A DNA stretch of 64,000 nt, from the NCBI GenBank assembly GCA_945897365.1, contig CAMDFD010000003.1, forward strand, positions 1 through 64,000. The letters are read 5' to 3'. Under the pieces are notes generated by a model. The model had not been told where the DNA came from and ran no database searches. It was given only the letters and a program-made list of their open reading frames with translations. Origin of the DNA: Bordetella parapertussis. Lineage in GTDB: Bacteria; Pseudomonadota; Gammaproteobacteria; Burkholderiales; Burkholderiaceae_B. The translations under genes were made by a program, and so were the position numbers. Of this stretch, positions 26,139 to 35,534 are shown one piece after another. Position 1 is the stretch's first letter. Each line of letters begins with the position of its first letter.

Positions 26139-26750
26139 CTATTGCTTCGGAGGCGCAGTGTCTAGAAAACTCTGACGCTGATTCAGCTTTGCATACAGTC
26201 GCTCAAGATTCGGGGACTCTGCACGCCAATCGATGTGTGGAAAGCGGAAATCCAGATATCCCAAGACACAGCCTACGGCAACATCTGCCAAACTAAAATT
26301 GACACCCATGCAGAAGCTCTTTGTCCCCAGATCGGCTTCCATGGCTTTGATCGTAGCGTGGATTTTGCCGTACTGACGCTCAATCCATTCTGGACTTTGC
26401 TGAACAGCAGGACGTTGCTGTTCTTTGACAATCATAATCGCAGCGTCGAGAGTCCCATCCGCTAAGGCTTCCCAGCACTTTGCAGCGGCACGGTCACGAC
26501 CGGTTTTGGGAATAAGTTGGCTGACCGGGGAAAGGGTATCAAGATATTCCGCAATCACGCGCGAATCAAAAAGTCGATTGTCGTCCTCAGTGATGAGGCA
26601 GGGTACCTTACCCAAAGGATTAAATTCATGCATCAACGTGTCTGGCGCCCAGACATTCTCGATTTGCATCTGGTAATCGAGTTTTTTCTCTGCCATGACG
26701 ATACGCACTTTGCGGACGTAAGGGCTGGTGAGTGATGCGATAAGTTTCAT
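26139..26750 (-). CDS. Glutathione S-transferase family protein
   Basis: 203 aa. Thioredoxin-fold N-terminal domain (LIASLTSPYVRKVRIVMAEKKLDY, then GKVPCLITEDDNRLFDSRVIAEYLD, with the glutathione-binding P and DS at ~52 and 63-64) and a helical C-terminal domain. It resembles the YibF-type GSTs of proteobacteria. Substrate unknown. Convergent with mnmA and divergent from purB. Confidence 0.88.
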   Translation of the reverse strand: MKLIASLTSPYVRKVRIVMAEKKLDYQMQIENVWAPDTLMHEFNPLGKVPCLITEDDNRLFDSRVIAEYLDTLSPVSQLIPKTGRDRAAAKCWEALADGTLDAAIMIVKEQQRPAVQQSPEWIERQYGKIHATIKAMEADLGTKSFCMGVNFSLADVAVGCVLGYLDFRFPHIDWRAESPNLERLYAKLNQRQSFLDTAPPKQ

Positions 26751-26926
26751 AAGCTGTTCGAGTTTACTAATTAAGATCTATTTAGAAGATATGTGCTAAA
26801 TAGCGTATTTTTCGTACGACTATACCTTACCCTGAGTAGCCTCTAAAAGGTAGATATTGTCTTGCAAGTAGGGGTGATAAACTCAAACCAACCCTTTTTG
26901 TCGTTTTTTTGTCAGCTTTCTCACCT

Positions 26927-28303
26927 ATGCACACAAATCCTGCTTTAACTGTTTTAAATGCGGTTTCACCCCTTGATGGTCGGTATGCCTCCCGTTGTGA
27001 TGCGTTGAGGCCGTTACTGTCCGAAGCGGGTTTTATGGCGCACCGAGTTGAGGTTGAAATTGCTTGGTTGATCGGTTTGTCCCAGGCGGGCCTGCCTGAG
27101 CTACCTCCATTTTCTGAGGCGGCCACTCAGGTCTTGCGAGGTTTAGTCGCCGATTTTTCAGAAGCGGATGCAGACCGGATTAAGCAAATTGAGCGCACCA
27201 CCAATCACGATGTTAAGGCGGTGGAATATTGGCTTAAGGAAAAAGTCGCAGGTCACCCCGAGTTGGAAAAGGCGGGTGAGTTTATTCACTTTGCCTGTAC
27301 CTCTGAGGATATCAACAACACTTCGCATGCACTGATGTTGGGCCGTGCACGTGAGCAGGTTGTGGTGCCGCAGTTGAAAAAAGTGCTGGCTTCGCTTCAG
27401 CATATGGCTCAGTCTCAGGCCGCACAGCCCATGCTTGCGCGCACACATGGCCAGCCCGCAACACCAACGACGCTTGGCAAAGAGTTCGCCAACGTTGCGG
27501 CACGCTTGCGTGATGCCATTGGGCATATTCAGTCTGTCGTTCCTTTGGCAAAAATGAATGGTGCGACAGGTAATTACAACGCGCATCTGTCCGCATACCC
27601 CGAGTTGGATTGGCCGACCTTTAGTGCCGGTGTGCTTCAGGAACTTGGCCTTAAGCAAAATCCCCACACCATTCAGATTGAGCCGCATGATTGGATGGCC
27701 GGTTTATTTGATGCGATTGCACGTGCCAACACCATTTTAATCGACTTGAACCGTGACATTTGGGGCTACATCGCTTTGGGTTATTTCAAACAACACCTCA
27801 AGGACGGTGAGGTCGGGTCTTCAACCATGCCACATAAGGTCAACCCCATCGACTTTGAAAATGCGGAGGGAAATCTCGGTCTCGCTAATGCCGTTTTACG
27901 GCATTTGTCAGAGAAATTACCGATTTCACGTTGGCAACGCGACCTCACGGATTCGACCGTGCTGCGTAATTTGGGTGTAGCGCTTGGTTATTGTTTGGTG
28001 GCCTACGATGCTTGTTTGCGTGGTCTGGGCAAGCTCGAGGTGAATGCCGCTGCGATCGACGCTGATATTGACAATTGCTGGGAGGTGCTTGCCGAGCCCA
28101 TCCAGACGGTGATGCGCCGCTATGGTTTGCCACAGCCTTACGAGCAACTCAAAGCGCTGACGCGTGGCAAAGGCATTACTGAGCAAGCGTTACGCGAATT
28201 TATTGGCGGTTTAGCTTTGCCCTCCGAAGTCCGTGCCCGGATGTTGGCGATGACGCCGCGCAGCTATATTGGTCTAGCCCAATCCCTTGCAAAGACGGTA
28301 TAG
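26927..28303 (+). CDS. purB: Adenylosuccinate lyase
   Basis: 458 aa from the ATG at 26927 (E. coli PurB 456). Fumarase/aspartase superfamily. It cleaves SAICAR to AICAR and adenylosuccinate to AMP. Key blocks: AVSPLDGRYASR, TTNHDVKAVEYWL, FACTSEDINNTSHAL, RTHGQPATPTTLGKE and the superfamily signature GSSTMPHKVNPIDFENAEGN. The class matches the E. coli-type enzyme. Confidence 0.97.
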   Translation: MHTNPALTVLNAVSPLDGRYASRCDALRPLLSEAGFMAHRVEVEIAWLIGLSQAGLPELPPFSEAATQVLRGLVADFSEADADRIKQIERTTNHDVKAVEYWLKEKVAGHPELEKAGEFIHFACTSEDINNTSHALMLGRAREQVVVPQLKKVLASLQHMAQSQAAQPMLARTHGQPATPTTLGKEFANVAARLRDAIGHIQSVVPLAKMNGATGNYNAHLSAYPELDWPTFSAGVLQELGLKQNPHTIQIEPHDWMAGLFDAIARANTILIDLNRDIWGYIALGYFKQHLKDGEVGSSTMPHKVNPIDFENAEGNLGLANAVLRHLSEKLPISRWQRDLTDSTVLRNLGVALGYCLVAYDACLRGLGKLEVNAAAIDADIDNCWEVLAEPIQTVMRRYGLPQPYEQLKALTRGKGITEQALREFIGGLALPSEVRARMLAMTPRSYIGLAQSLAKTV

Positions 28304-28335
28304 TAGTTGACATGACAACCCAAAGGAGTACGCCC

Positions 28336-28794
28336 ATGAAAAAGCTGTCGTTATTGTTGGTTTCCGGTGCATTATTGTCCCCGCTTTGGATGTCCTCGGC
28401 CAGTGCCCAGTTTGCTAAACCTGAGGATGCAATCAAATATCGTCAATCGGCTTTTGTTGTGATGGCGTCTCAGTTTGGCCGCATGCAGTCCACTGTTAAA
28501 GGGCAAGTCCCTTATGACGCTGCTGCGATCAAAGCAAATGTCGCTCTCGTAAAAACCCTGTCAACCTTGCCTTGGGGCGCTTTTGGTCCAGGCACTGAGG
28601 GTAAGAGCGCTGCTAAGCCAGAGGTTTGGTCTGATGCCGCAGGATTCAAAGCGGCTCAAACTAAATTCGAAGGCGCGGTTGTCAAACTTTCCGCTGCCGC
28701 TGACTCCGGCGATTTAGACAAGCTACGTGCAGCATTTGGCGATGTGGGCGCCAGTTGCAAAGCCTGTCACGACGCTTATCGCGTCAAGAGATAA
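28336..28794 (+). CDS. Cytochrome c' (class II c-type cytochrome)
   Basis: 152 aa from the ATG at 28336, with AAAGGAG 7 bp upstream. Signal peptide to about residue 26 (MSSASAQ), then the four-helix cytochrome c' domain beginning FAKPEDAIKYRQSAFVVMASQFGRM. The haem motif CKACH is near the C-terminus followed by DAYRVKR, as is usual in this family. Periplasmic; family members bind NO or CO and protect against nitrosative stress. The last 11 bp overlap the 3' end of the convergent hydrolase gene. A b561-type cytochrome is two genes away. Confidence 0.93.
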   Translation: MKKLSLLLVSGALLSPLWMSSASAQFAKPEDAIKYRQSAFVVMASQFGRMQSTVKGQVPYDAAAIKANVALVKTLSTLPWGAFGPGTEGKSAAKPEVWSDAAGFKAAQTKFEGAVVKLSAAADSGDLDKLRAAFGDVGASCKACHDAYRVKR

Positions 28795-29557
28795 AAGGTA
28801 GCACCGCTGCCAGATATTCATTTGGAATTTCTGGTGGCGCGATGTGCGCGCTTTTCACTTTGATCATTTGAGCGCCATTGATGCGTTCCACCAAGGCTTG
28901 TCCACGGGCCTCGGGTGTTGACAAGTCCAGTTCCCCAACGACCACGAGTGTCGGGACTTGGATGCGCTCAAGTCGCGGATATAGATTCATGTCACGAATG
29001 GCACCACAGCAAGCTGCATAGCCACTTGGCGCCTGCGATAGGGCAATATTGCGGATACGTTTTAGATTGACCGTGTTTTTTGTCACAAAGTCCGGTGTAA
29101 AGAAACGACTGATCACGCCATCGATCATTGCCGCCATTCCGCCTGTTTTCAACGTCGCAATTCGTTGATCCCAGATGCCCGCATCAAACTCTGCGGCAGT
29201 ATGACTGAGCACGAGTTTTTTCAGGCCTGTGGGTCTACGTGCTGCGAGTTCCATCCCGATCATGCCGCCTAAGGAAATGCCCCAGTAAGAATAGTGACTC
29301 AAACGTGCCGCAGCGATCACGGCTTGCGCATCGTCGGCGAGTTGTTCGATCGAGTATGGACCGGTGGGGATATCAGAGCCGCCGTGTCCACGGGTATCGA
29401 AGCGCACAACGTAGAAATGGCGCATGAGCGCCTCTAGCATTGGATCCCAAAGGGTGAGGTCGGTCCCGAGTGAATTGCCCAGCACAAGGCCAGGAAGCTG
29501 AGTATCCCCATCTCCTCGCCAATAAATCTTGCAGTCACCGTTATTTAAAATCGGCAT
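28784..29557 (-). CDS. Alpha/beta hydrolase, 3-oxoadipate enol-lactonase-like (PcaD family)
   Basis: 257 aa. Alpha/beta hydrolase fold with oxyanion region LVLGNSLGTDLTLWDPM, nucleophile elbow GISLGGMIG (Ser ~98), acid in VVGELDLSTP and a C-terminal histidine in KSAHIAPPE. The NSLGTDLxxWD motif is typical of PcaD, which hydrolyses 3-oxoadipate enol-lactone in protocatechuate degradation. No other pca genes are near, so the substrate is uncertain. 3' end overlaps cytochrome c'. Confidence 0.82.
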   Translation of the reverse strand: MPILNNGDCKIYWRGDGDTQLPGLVLGNSLGTDLTLWDPMLEALMRHFYVVRFDTRGHGGSDIPTGPYSIEQLADDAQAVIAAARLSHYSYWGISLGGMIGMELAARRPTGLKKLVLSHTAAEFDAGIWDQRIATLKTGGMAAMIDGVISRFFTPDFVTKNTVNLKRIRNIALSQAPSGYAACCGAIRDMNLYPRLERIQVPTLVVVGELDLSTPEARGQALVERINGAQMIKVKSAHIAPPEIPNEYLAAVLPFIS

Positions 29558-29637
29558 GTTTGTTCCCCGGGTCGTTTTTATATTTAATTGATTGACCCAG
29601 CATTATTCCCTAAAAGCGGGAAATGAACGAGTTTTTC

Positions 29638-30396
29638 TCAGGTGAAGCTCGCAGGGGCATTAAATGCCAGCTTGATCAGCCACCAAGCAAGTGCCACAAG
29701 CAGTGCAGCGAGAATGAATGCACCGAGCCTCACGCGCCAATCGTCCCGAGCGCTTTGCGTTCCCTCGGCGAGGGTGTGTTTTGGTACATCACCCGTGACC
29801 ATGGGTTTGACCAGCCCCTCGCCTCTAAAGCTGTAGAACGCAATGGCCCCGAGGTGCAGGGCGATGAGAGCATAGAGCGCATACTCGCTCAGACCATGCA
29901 AGCGAGTCAATAAGGCGACGGTATCGTTGCTGACAAACTGGGCCAGGGGACCTTGCGTCATGACATCATCATTGGCGAAAAGCCCCGTTGAACTCTGATA
30001 CAAAAACAGACCCAGCATCGCAATGACGGACCATGCGCCTAAGGGGTTGTGACCTGCTTGACGAGCACCTTTGCTGTCTCGCAAATAGGCCAGCGTCCTG
30101 GCAGGAGAGCACAGAAACTGACTAAAGCGTGCATAGCGTGGCCCGATCAGCCCCCAAATCACACGAAAGAGCAGCAACACAAAGCTCGCAATCCCAAATC
30201 TGATATGCCAGTCCATCCAGGCGCCACCTATATTGATGGTGATCAGTGCACCCGTGATGCTTATCGCGAGTAGCCAGTGAAACAGACGTGTTGGGAGATC
30301 CCAGATGCGCAGCCGAGGTATTGATTTGGGCGTGCGGTGTGCTTGTGCAGGAGGCATGTCGTGTGGCCTAGGGTTATCCATGATGAAATTTATCAT
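29638..30396 (-). CDS. Cytochrome b561-family membrane protein
   Basis: 252 aa (ATG at 30396; ATG codons at 30381 and 30357 are also possible). Four to five membrane helices with the cytochrome b/b6 layout: RLFHWLLAISITGALI, WHIRFGIASFVLLLFRVIWGLIG, LHGLSEYALYALIALHLGAIAFYSF; the histidines in FHW, DWHIRFG, RLHGLSEY and LHLGA are plausible haem ligands. It probably moves electrons between quinol and a periplasmic cytochrome. Proteins of this kind are often encoded beside cytochrome c', which here lies beyond one intervening gene. Divergent from the Ugp-like operon. Confidence 0.87.
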   Translation of the reverse strand: MINFIMDNPRPHDMPPAQAHRTPKSIPRLRIWDLPTRLFHWLLAISITGALITINIGGAWMDWHIRFGIASFVLLLFRVIWGLIGPRYARFSQFLCSPARTLAYLRDSKGARQAGHNPLGAWSVIAMLGLFLYQSSTGLFANDDVMTQGPLAQFVSNDTVALLTRLHGLSEYALYALIALHLGAIAFYSFRGEGLVKPMVTGDVPKHTLAEGTQSARDDWRVRLGAFILAALLVALAWWLIKLAFNAPASFT

Positions 30397-30552
30397 TATT
30401 TAACTATGACATCTTTATAGATTAATCATTAGATAATTTTTTATTTTGTTTTGCTCAATACTTGAGCAAGGTGCATTGTCATCGTATTTAAATAAAGTAA
30501 AGTTAACATTAAAGACAAATAACAATACTCAACAAAGAGAATCAAGCTGAAC

Positions 30553-31575
30553 ATGATTGCAGTGCAATTCGAGCAAGCCGGAAAAAATTGGGGTGCGACC
30601 GCAGCGCTTCATCCAACGGATCTGCAACTCGAACAAGGGCAGTTCTCGGTCTTGCTCGGTCCTTCGGGCTGCGGCAAGACGACGACCTTACGATTAATTG
30701 CTGGGCTTGAGATGCCCACATCAGGTCGTATACATATTTTTGGACAAGACGTCACTGAAGTGCAGCCTGCGCAGCGTGGCGTATCGATGGTGTTTCAAAA
30801 CTATGCCTTATTTCCCCATCTTTCAGTCGCTGAAAATGTCGTGTTTGGTTTGAAAGTCAGGCGCGTGCCGAAAGCCGAAATTGCAGAACGCCTACGTAAA
30901 ACACTGGATCTCCTGAGTCTCTCGCAGCTCGCCGCGCGTAAGCCAGGCGAGCTCTCAGGCGGTCAACAACAGCGCGTGGCTTTGGCGCGTGCGTTGGTGG
31001 CTGACAGTCAGTTGTGTTTGATGGATGAGCCACTGTCAAATTTGGATGCACAGTTGCGTCAGGAAATGCGTCACGAGTTGCGTGCCTTGCAGCGCAAACT
31101 TGGTCTGTCAGTTGTTTATGTAACACACGATCAGACTGAGGCGATGAGCATGGCCGATCGCGTGATTTTGCTCAAGAGTGGGCGCGTTGAGCAGGTTGCG
31201 ACCCCTACCGAAATTTACCAACAACCTCGCACCCTATTTGCGGCACAGTTTATCGGTAGCGCGAGAATGAATGTGCTTGAGTTGGACGGCTCACGTATCG
31301 CAGGCACGGACATCGTTTTGCAAGCGCCGGCTGGTGCAACAAAAGTAGGTATTCGTCCAGAGGATCTTCGTCTGGGTGGACTACATCGATTGCCGTTGCT
31401 GCGAACGGACTTCACAGGTGCGGATTTGATGTTGCATGTGGGGGTGGGTACTCAGGTGCTAGTCGTTCGTGCGGATGGTAAGCATGCGCGCGATGTGCAA
31501 GGTGAGATTGCCTTAGGTTGGGAATCATCAAGCTTGCATTGGTTTGATGAAAGTGGTCTTCGTATAAACGTATAA
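30553..31575 (+). CDS. ugpC: ABC transporter ATP-binding protein, UgpC/MalK type
   Basis: 340 aa. Walker A GPSGCGKTT at ~36-44, Q-loop VFQNYALFPHLSV, signature LSGGQQQRVALARAL, Walker B LCLMDEPLSNLDAQLR, H-switch THDQ, and a C-terminal TOBE-like regulatory domain from ~240. Couples ATP hydrolysis to import with the two permeases that follow the binding protein. The gene order ATPase, binding protein, permease, permease differs from E. coli ugpBAECQ. The symbol follows family resemblance; the substrate is inferred. Confidence 0.83.
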   Translation: MIAVQFEQAGKNWGATAALHPTDLQLEQGQFSVLLGPSGCGKTTTLRLIAGLEMPTSGRIHIFGQDVTEVQPAQRGVSMVFQNYALFPHLSVAENVVFGLKVRRVPKAEIAERLRKTLDLLSLSQLAARKPGELSGGQQQRVALARALVADSQLCLMDEPLSNLDAQLRQEMRHELRALQRKLGLSVVYVTHDQTEAMSMADRVILLKSGRVEQVATPTEIYQQPRTLFAAQFIGSARMNVLELDGSRIAGTDIVLQAPAGATKVGIRPEDLRLGGLHRLPLLRTDFTGADLMLHVGVGTQVLVVRADGKHARDVQGEIALGWESSSLHWFDESGLRINV

Positions 31576-31593
31576 ACCGTTAAGGAGAAGTTT

Positions 31594-32874
31594 GTGAATA
31601 AACTCTTAAGTCGTGCGGCGCTTTTCGCTGCGGGTGTTTGTCTGAGCGCGACCGCGTTTAGTCAAACAGAGGTGTCTTTTTATTTTCCGATCGCCGTAGG
31701 CGGACCGATTCCAAAGATCATTGATCAGTACGCCACTGATTTCAGCAAGGCGCATCCCGAGTACAAAATCACACCTGTTTATTCAGGGACTTATCAGGAA
31801 ACAATCGTCAAAGCGTTGACGGCGCACAAGTCAGGCAAACCTCCTTCTGCAGCAATTTTGTTGTCGACGGATACATTTACCCTTGCTGACGAGGGCGCGA
31901 TTGCTCCGATCGACAAGTTTGTCAAAACGGATGAGGATCGTGCATGGCTCAAGAGCTTTTTCCCAGCATTTCTCTTGAATGGTCAGTTTGGTAACAAAAC
32001 CTGGGGTATTCCCTTTCAGCGGTCGACGGTTGTCTTGTATTGGAACAAGGAGTTGTTTAAAGAAGCTGGCCTCGATCCCAATACTCCACCCAAAAACTGG
32101 GCTGAAACCATCAGCATGGGACAGAAGCTCACCAAAAAAGATGCCAGTGGCAACGTGACACAGTGGGGGATTCAGGTCCCCTCAAGTGGCTTTCCTTACT
32201 GGTTGTTCCAAGGCTTCACCACTCAAAACGACGCGATACTTGCCAATGCTGCGGGTAATCAGGTTAAGTACGATGATCCCAAAGTAGTCGAAGCATTGCA
32301 GTACTGGGTCGATCTCTCGAGAAAGCACAACATCCATCCTCCAGGTGTCGTGCAGTGGGGCACCACGCCACGCGACTTCATGGAAAAGAAAGCCGCCATG
32401 ATCTGGACGACCACTGGTAACTTGACCAATATTCGCAGCAATGCCAAGTTTGATTTCGGCGTTGCGATGTTGCCCGAGGGCAAGCGTCGTGGCTCACCAA
32501 CTGGCGGCGGTAACTTCTTTATCTTCGATAAAGCTTCAGCGGCAGAGCAAGAAGGTGCCTACAAGTTCGCGAAATGGTTGACCCAGCCTGAGCGTGCTGC
32601 ACAGTGGGGTATTGACACAGGCTATGTGGCTGTTTCTCCTGCGTCATACGAGACCCCGGCATTAAAGAAATACGCAGCTGAGTTTCCCCCAGCCTTGGTC
32701 GCACGTGACCAGTTGCCTTTTGCCGTGGCCGAGTTGTCGACGCACGACAATCAACGTGTCACCAAGGCTTTGAACGATGCACTTCAGGCGGCGTTGACGG
32801 GAGCCAAAACACCTGCCCAAGCGCTTAAGGATGCACAGGCTGAGGCAGATCGTCTTTTACGTAAATATAAGTAA
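31594..32874 (+). CDS. ugpB: ABC transporter extracellular solute-binding protein, UgpB-like
   Basis: 426 aa starting at GTG 31594, with AAGGAG 7 bp upstream. Signal peptide MNKLLSRAALFAAGVCLSA to about residue 24. Family 1 solute-binding protein: EVSFYFPIAVGGPIPKIIDQYATDF, YSGTYQETIVKALTA, WGIPFQRSTVVLYWNKELFKEAGLDP, GSPTGGGNFFIF and the C-terminal ALTGAKTPAQALKDAQAEADRLLRKYK, all like sn-glycerol-3-phosphate binding proteins. Periplasmic. It may bind glycerol phosphate or glycerophosphodiesters. Confidence 0.85.
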   Translation: MNKLLSRAALFAAGVCLSATAFSQTEVSFYFPIAVGGPIPKIIDQYATDFSKAHPEYKITPVYSGTYQETIVKALTAHKSGKPPSAAILLSTDTFTLADEGAIAPIDKFVKTDEDRAWLKSFFPAFLLNGQFGNKTWGIPFQRSTVVLYWNKELFKEAGLDPNTPPKNWAETISMGQKLTKKDASGNVTQWGIQVPSSGFPYWLFQGFTTQNDAILANAAGNQVKYDDPKVVEALQYWVDLSRKHNIHPPGVVQWGTTPRDFMEKKAAMIWTTTGNLTNIRSNAKFDFGVAMLPEGKRRGSPTGGGNFFIFDKASAAEQEGAYKFAKWLTQPERAAQWGIDTGYVAVSPASYETPALKKYAAEFPPALVARDQLPFAVAELSTHDNQRVTKALNDALQAALTGAKTPAQALKDAQAEADRLLRKYK

Positions 32875-32909
32875 TTAGGATCGGGCGCGACCATCACCTA
32901 TGTCATGAC

Positions 32910-33812
32910 ATGGTTGTGTTGGTCGCTCCCTCAAAAATGACCGTCTCTTCGCGCCACATCCACGCTTATTTGTTGCTCTTGCCAGCCTTTGTGTTTCTGG
33001 TTGGTTTTACGCATTACCCGGCGCTGGGTACCTTGATCGATAGTTTAATGTCAACGCCCCGTGCTGGACGCTCAGCTGTTTTTGTAGGGCTTGCAAATTA
33101 TCAAGTGATGAACGAGGATCCCAATTTTTGGAAATCCTTGTTGAACAATCTATGGTTCGCGCTCGCAACCATTCCTATCTCAATTGGACTGTCGATTGCG
33201 ATGGCGCTTTGGGTAAATGAAAAAATTACAGGCCGTCAGTTTTTAAGATTATCGTTTTTTTTGCCAACAGTGTTGCCCATGATCGCGGTGGCCAACATCT
33301 GGATATTTTTCTATACACCTGGCTATGGTTTGATCAACCAGGTGCTTGGTGTGTTCGGGTTCGCCAGCCAGAACTGGTTAGGTGATCCTCAGTTAGCCCT
33401 TGGATCCGTCATCGTTGTTGCGATCTGGAAAGAGGCTGGTTTCTTCATGATTTTTTATCTTGCGGCTTTACAGACTCTAAGCCCGAGCTATCAGGAAGCG
33501 GCACAAATCGAGGGGGCGAGTCGCTGGTATTTCTTTCGCCGCATACAGTGGCCCTTGTTGATGCCCACCACGATTTTTGTACTGGTCAATGCCTTGATCA
33601 ATGCTTTCAGAATGGTTGATCACATTATTGTGATGACAAAAGGTGGACCTAACAATGCGACGTCTTTATTGTTGTTCTACCTTTACGAAGTAGGCTTTAG
33701 TTTTTGGGATCGGGGGTATGCCTCTGCTTTGACGGCAGTCTTGCTTTTGATTTTGGCAGTCGTGGGCTTGTTGCAGTTCTTTTTGCTTGATCGTAGGACG
33801 CATTACAGATGA
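32910..33812 (+). CDS. ugpA: ABC transporter permease, UgpA-like
   Basis: 300 aa from the ATG at 32910; an ATG at 32937 (MTVSSRH) is equally plausible because neither has a clear Shine-Dalgarno motif. Six membrane helices (YLLLLPAFVFLVGF onwards). The EAA loop is YQEAAQIEGASRWYFFRRIQWPLLMP at ~195-220, which contacts the ATPase. It overlaps the next permease gene by 4 bp (ATGA). Confidence 0.87.
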   Translation: MVVLVAPSKMTVSSRHIHAYLLLLPAFVFLVGFTHYPALGTLIDSLMSTPRAGRSAVFVGLANYQVMNEDPNFWKSLLNNLWFALATIPISIGLSIAMALWVNEKITGRQFLRLSFFLPTVLPMIAVANIWIFFYTPGYGLINQVLGVFGFASQNWLGDPQLALGSVIVVAIWKEAGFFMIFYLAALQTLSPSYQEAAQIEGASRWYFFRRIQWPLLMPTTIFVLVNALINAFRMVDHIIVMTKGGPNNATSLLLFYLYEVGFSFWDRGYASALTAVLLLILAVVGLLQFFLLDRRTHYR

Positions 33813-34669
33813 GCACAGTCACAACGAATCAAGCGCTCGTGCGTCGATCATCCACTGCCTTGGGACAGCCCGCCGGGCTGTTGTCGACGCTTGGCGCCTG
33901 GGTCCTCGCCCTTTGTTGGATTTCGCCGCTGCTATATGCATTTTGGGCTGCTATCCATCCCTCCGAGTTTGCCACCAAGCTTATTTGGAATGCGCCACTC
34001 ACGTTTGATAATTTTGTCGCGGCTTGGAAGGCTGCGCCGTTCGCGCGTTACTTTCTCAACACGACCATGTTAGTCACGATGATTCTGCTGATTCAGCTCG
34101 TGTTATGTACGTTTGCGGCGTATGCGTTTGCACGCTATGAATTTTGTGGCAAAAACATATTGTTTTCACTGATGCTTGTTCAGCTGATGGTGATGCCTGA
34201 GATTTTAATTGTCAGAAACTACCAAACCCTATCTCAGCTTGGCTTGGTAGACACGTTATTTGGTATTGGTCTGCCTTATTTTGCCTCGGCCTTTGCGATT
34301 TTCTTGTTACGACAGACATTTAAGACCATCCCTCAAGAGTTGGTTGAAGCCGCGATGATGGAGGGGGCGACCGCTCTGCAGGTGCTGCGTCACGTCTATA
34401 TTCCTTTAGCTAAACCAACCTATCTCGCCTTTGCGTTGGTCTCGGTCAGCTATCACTGGAATAATTTCCTCTGGCCTCTGGTTGTGACAAACTCTGTTAA
34501 ATCAAGACCCTTGACAGTAGGCTTGCAAGTATTTTCTTCTAGCGACCAGGGCATTGATTGGTCCATTATCACGGCGGCTACATTGCTGACCTCTGGACCA
34601 TTATTATTGGGCTTTTTAATTTTCCAACGTCAGTTTGTGCAGTCTTTTATGCGGGCGGGTATCAAATGA
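33809..34669 (+). CDS. ugpE: ABC transporter permease, UgpE-like
   Basis: 286 aa. Six membrane helices; periplasmic loop HPSEFATKLIWNAPLTFDNF; EAA motif ELVEAAMMEGATALQVLRHVYIPLAKP at ~195-220. It forms the membrane channel with the UgpA-like subunit. Start overlaps ugpA and stop overlaps the phosphodiesterase gene, both as ATGA, so the last three genes should be translationally coupled. Confidence 0.87.
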   Translation: MSTVTTNQALVRRSSTALGQPAGLLSTLGAWVLALCWISPLLYAFWAAIHPSEFATKLIWNAPLTFDNFVAAWKAAPFARYFLNTTMLVTMILLIQLVLCTFAAYAFARYEFCGKNILFSLMLVQLMVMPEILIVRNYQTLSQLGLVDTLFGIGLPYFASAFAIFLLRQTFKTIPQELVEAAMMEGATALQVLRHVYIPLAKPTYLAFALVSVSYHWNNFLWPLVVTNSVKSRPLTVGLQVFSSSDQGIDWSIITAATLLTSGPLLLGFLIFQRQFVQSFMRAGIK

Positions 34670-35520
34670 AAATTCTGACATGGAATGTCCAGTGGTTTAA
34701 AGGACTCGACGGTATCGTGGATATCGAGCGGGTCTTACAAAAAGCCCGCGAAATCGCAGACTTCGATGTGTTTTGCATGCAGGAAATTAGCATTAATTAC
34801 AACGCCCTGACGGCTCAAACGGTAGCCGATCAGGTGGCACGCCTGCGCGTCCTGATGCCTGAGTATGAGGTTTTTTTTAGTCCTGCTATCGATGAGTTAT
34901 CTGCCTGTGGAACCTATCGCCAGCAATTTGGTAATGTGATTGCCTCTAGGTTGCCTGTTCGTTTAGTTGAGCAAGTGTTATTGCCTGACCCCAGTCCCAC
35001 AGGTGAAAAAAATACACCAAGTATGCGACGCGTGTGTCTAGTTTGCACAGTGCAGGCTCCCTGGGGACCTGTGCGTGTAATGACCTCCCATCTAGAGTAT
35101 TACAACGCCACTGCGCGATTGGCTCAAGTTTCTGCCTTGCGCGACATCCACCTCCAGTCATGCGCTCTGGCTTCTCGTCCGCCAGAAGCACTTCCTGACA
35201 GTCCTTATCAGGTCAAGCCTTATACGATGGATGCGCTTCTGTGTGGTGACTTTAATTTCGAAACTGAAAGTGTCGAGCATTCAGCCATGATCAGCCCCGG
35301 CGTGAGTGGGGCATTGATGAATGCATGGAGCACCTTGGCACCAGGCCAGAGCTATCCCGCTACTTTCCGTATTTTTGATCGCACTTACGGGCCTGAGCCG
35401 GTGGGGTGTGATTTTTTCTTTGTCAGTCCCTCCCTCGCACCTCGCGTGCAGGCCTTCTCTGTTGATCAGCAGACGCAGGTGTCCGATCATCAACCAGTGT
35501 TATTGACGCTGCGAGACTAG
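34666..35520 (+). CDS. Endonuclease/exonuclease/phosphatase (EEP) family phosphohydrolase
   Basis: 284 aa from the ATG at 34666, which overlaps the ugpE stop. DNase I-like fold: MKILTWNVQWFKG at the start, catalytic/metal residues in CMQEIS (E ~43), TSHLEYYN, GDFNFE (D/N) and a C-terminal SDHQPVLLTL (D-H). Without a signal peptide it should be cytoplasmic. Coupled to a glycerol-phosphate-type importer, it takes the place that the phosphodiesterase UgpQ has in E. coli. A role in cleaving an imported phosphodiester is an inference. Confidence 0.85.
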   Translation: MKILTWNVQWFKGLDGIVDIERVLQKAREIADFDVFCMQEISINYNALTAQTVADQVARLRVLMPEYEVFFSPAIDELSACGTYRQQFGNVIASRLPVRLVEQVLLPDPSPTGEKNTPSMRRVCLVCTVQAPWGPVRVMTSHLEYYNATARLAQVSALRDIHLQSCALASRPPEALPDSPYQVKPYTMDALLCGDFNFETESVEHSAMISPGVSGALMNAWSTLAPGQSYPATFRIFDRTYGPEPVGCDFFFVSPSLAPRVQAFSVDQQTQVSDHQPVLLTLRD

Positions 35521-35534
35521 TTTGGGCTTCTTTT

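Noticed and set aside
30370..30400. Fur-like AATAATGATAAATTTCATC at the start of the b561 gene
   Set aside because: About five mismatches to the 19-bp consensus, and it overlaps the possible start codons; the AT-rich context makes chance likely.
30397..30552. Possible Pho boxes (TGTCAT half-sites) before the Ugp-like operon
   Set aside because: Only isolated half-sites (TTGTCATC and, on the other strand, ATGTCATA) without the 11-bp spaced second half, so PhoB control is not supported by sequence alone.
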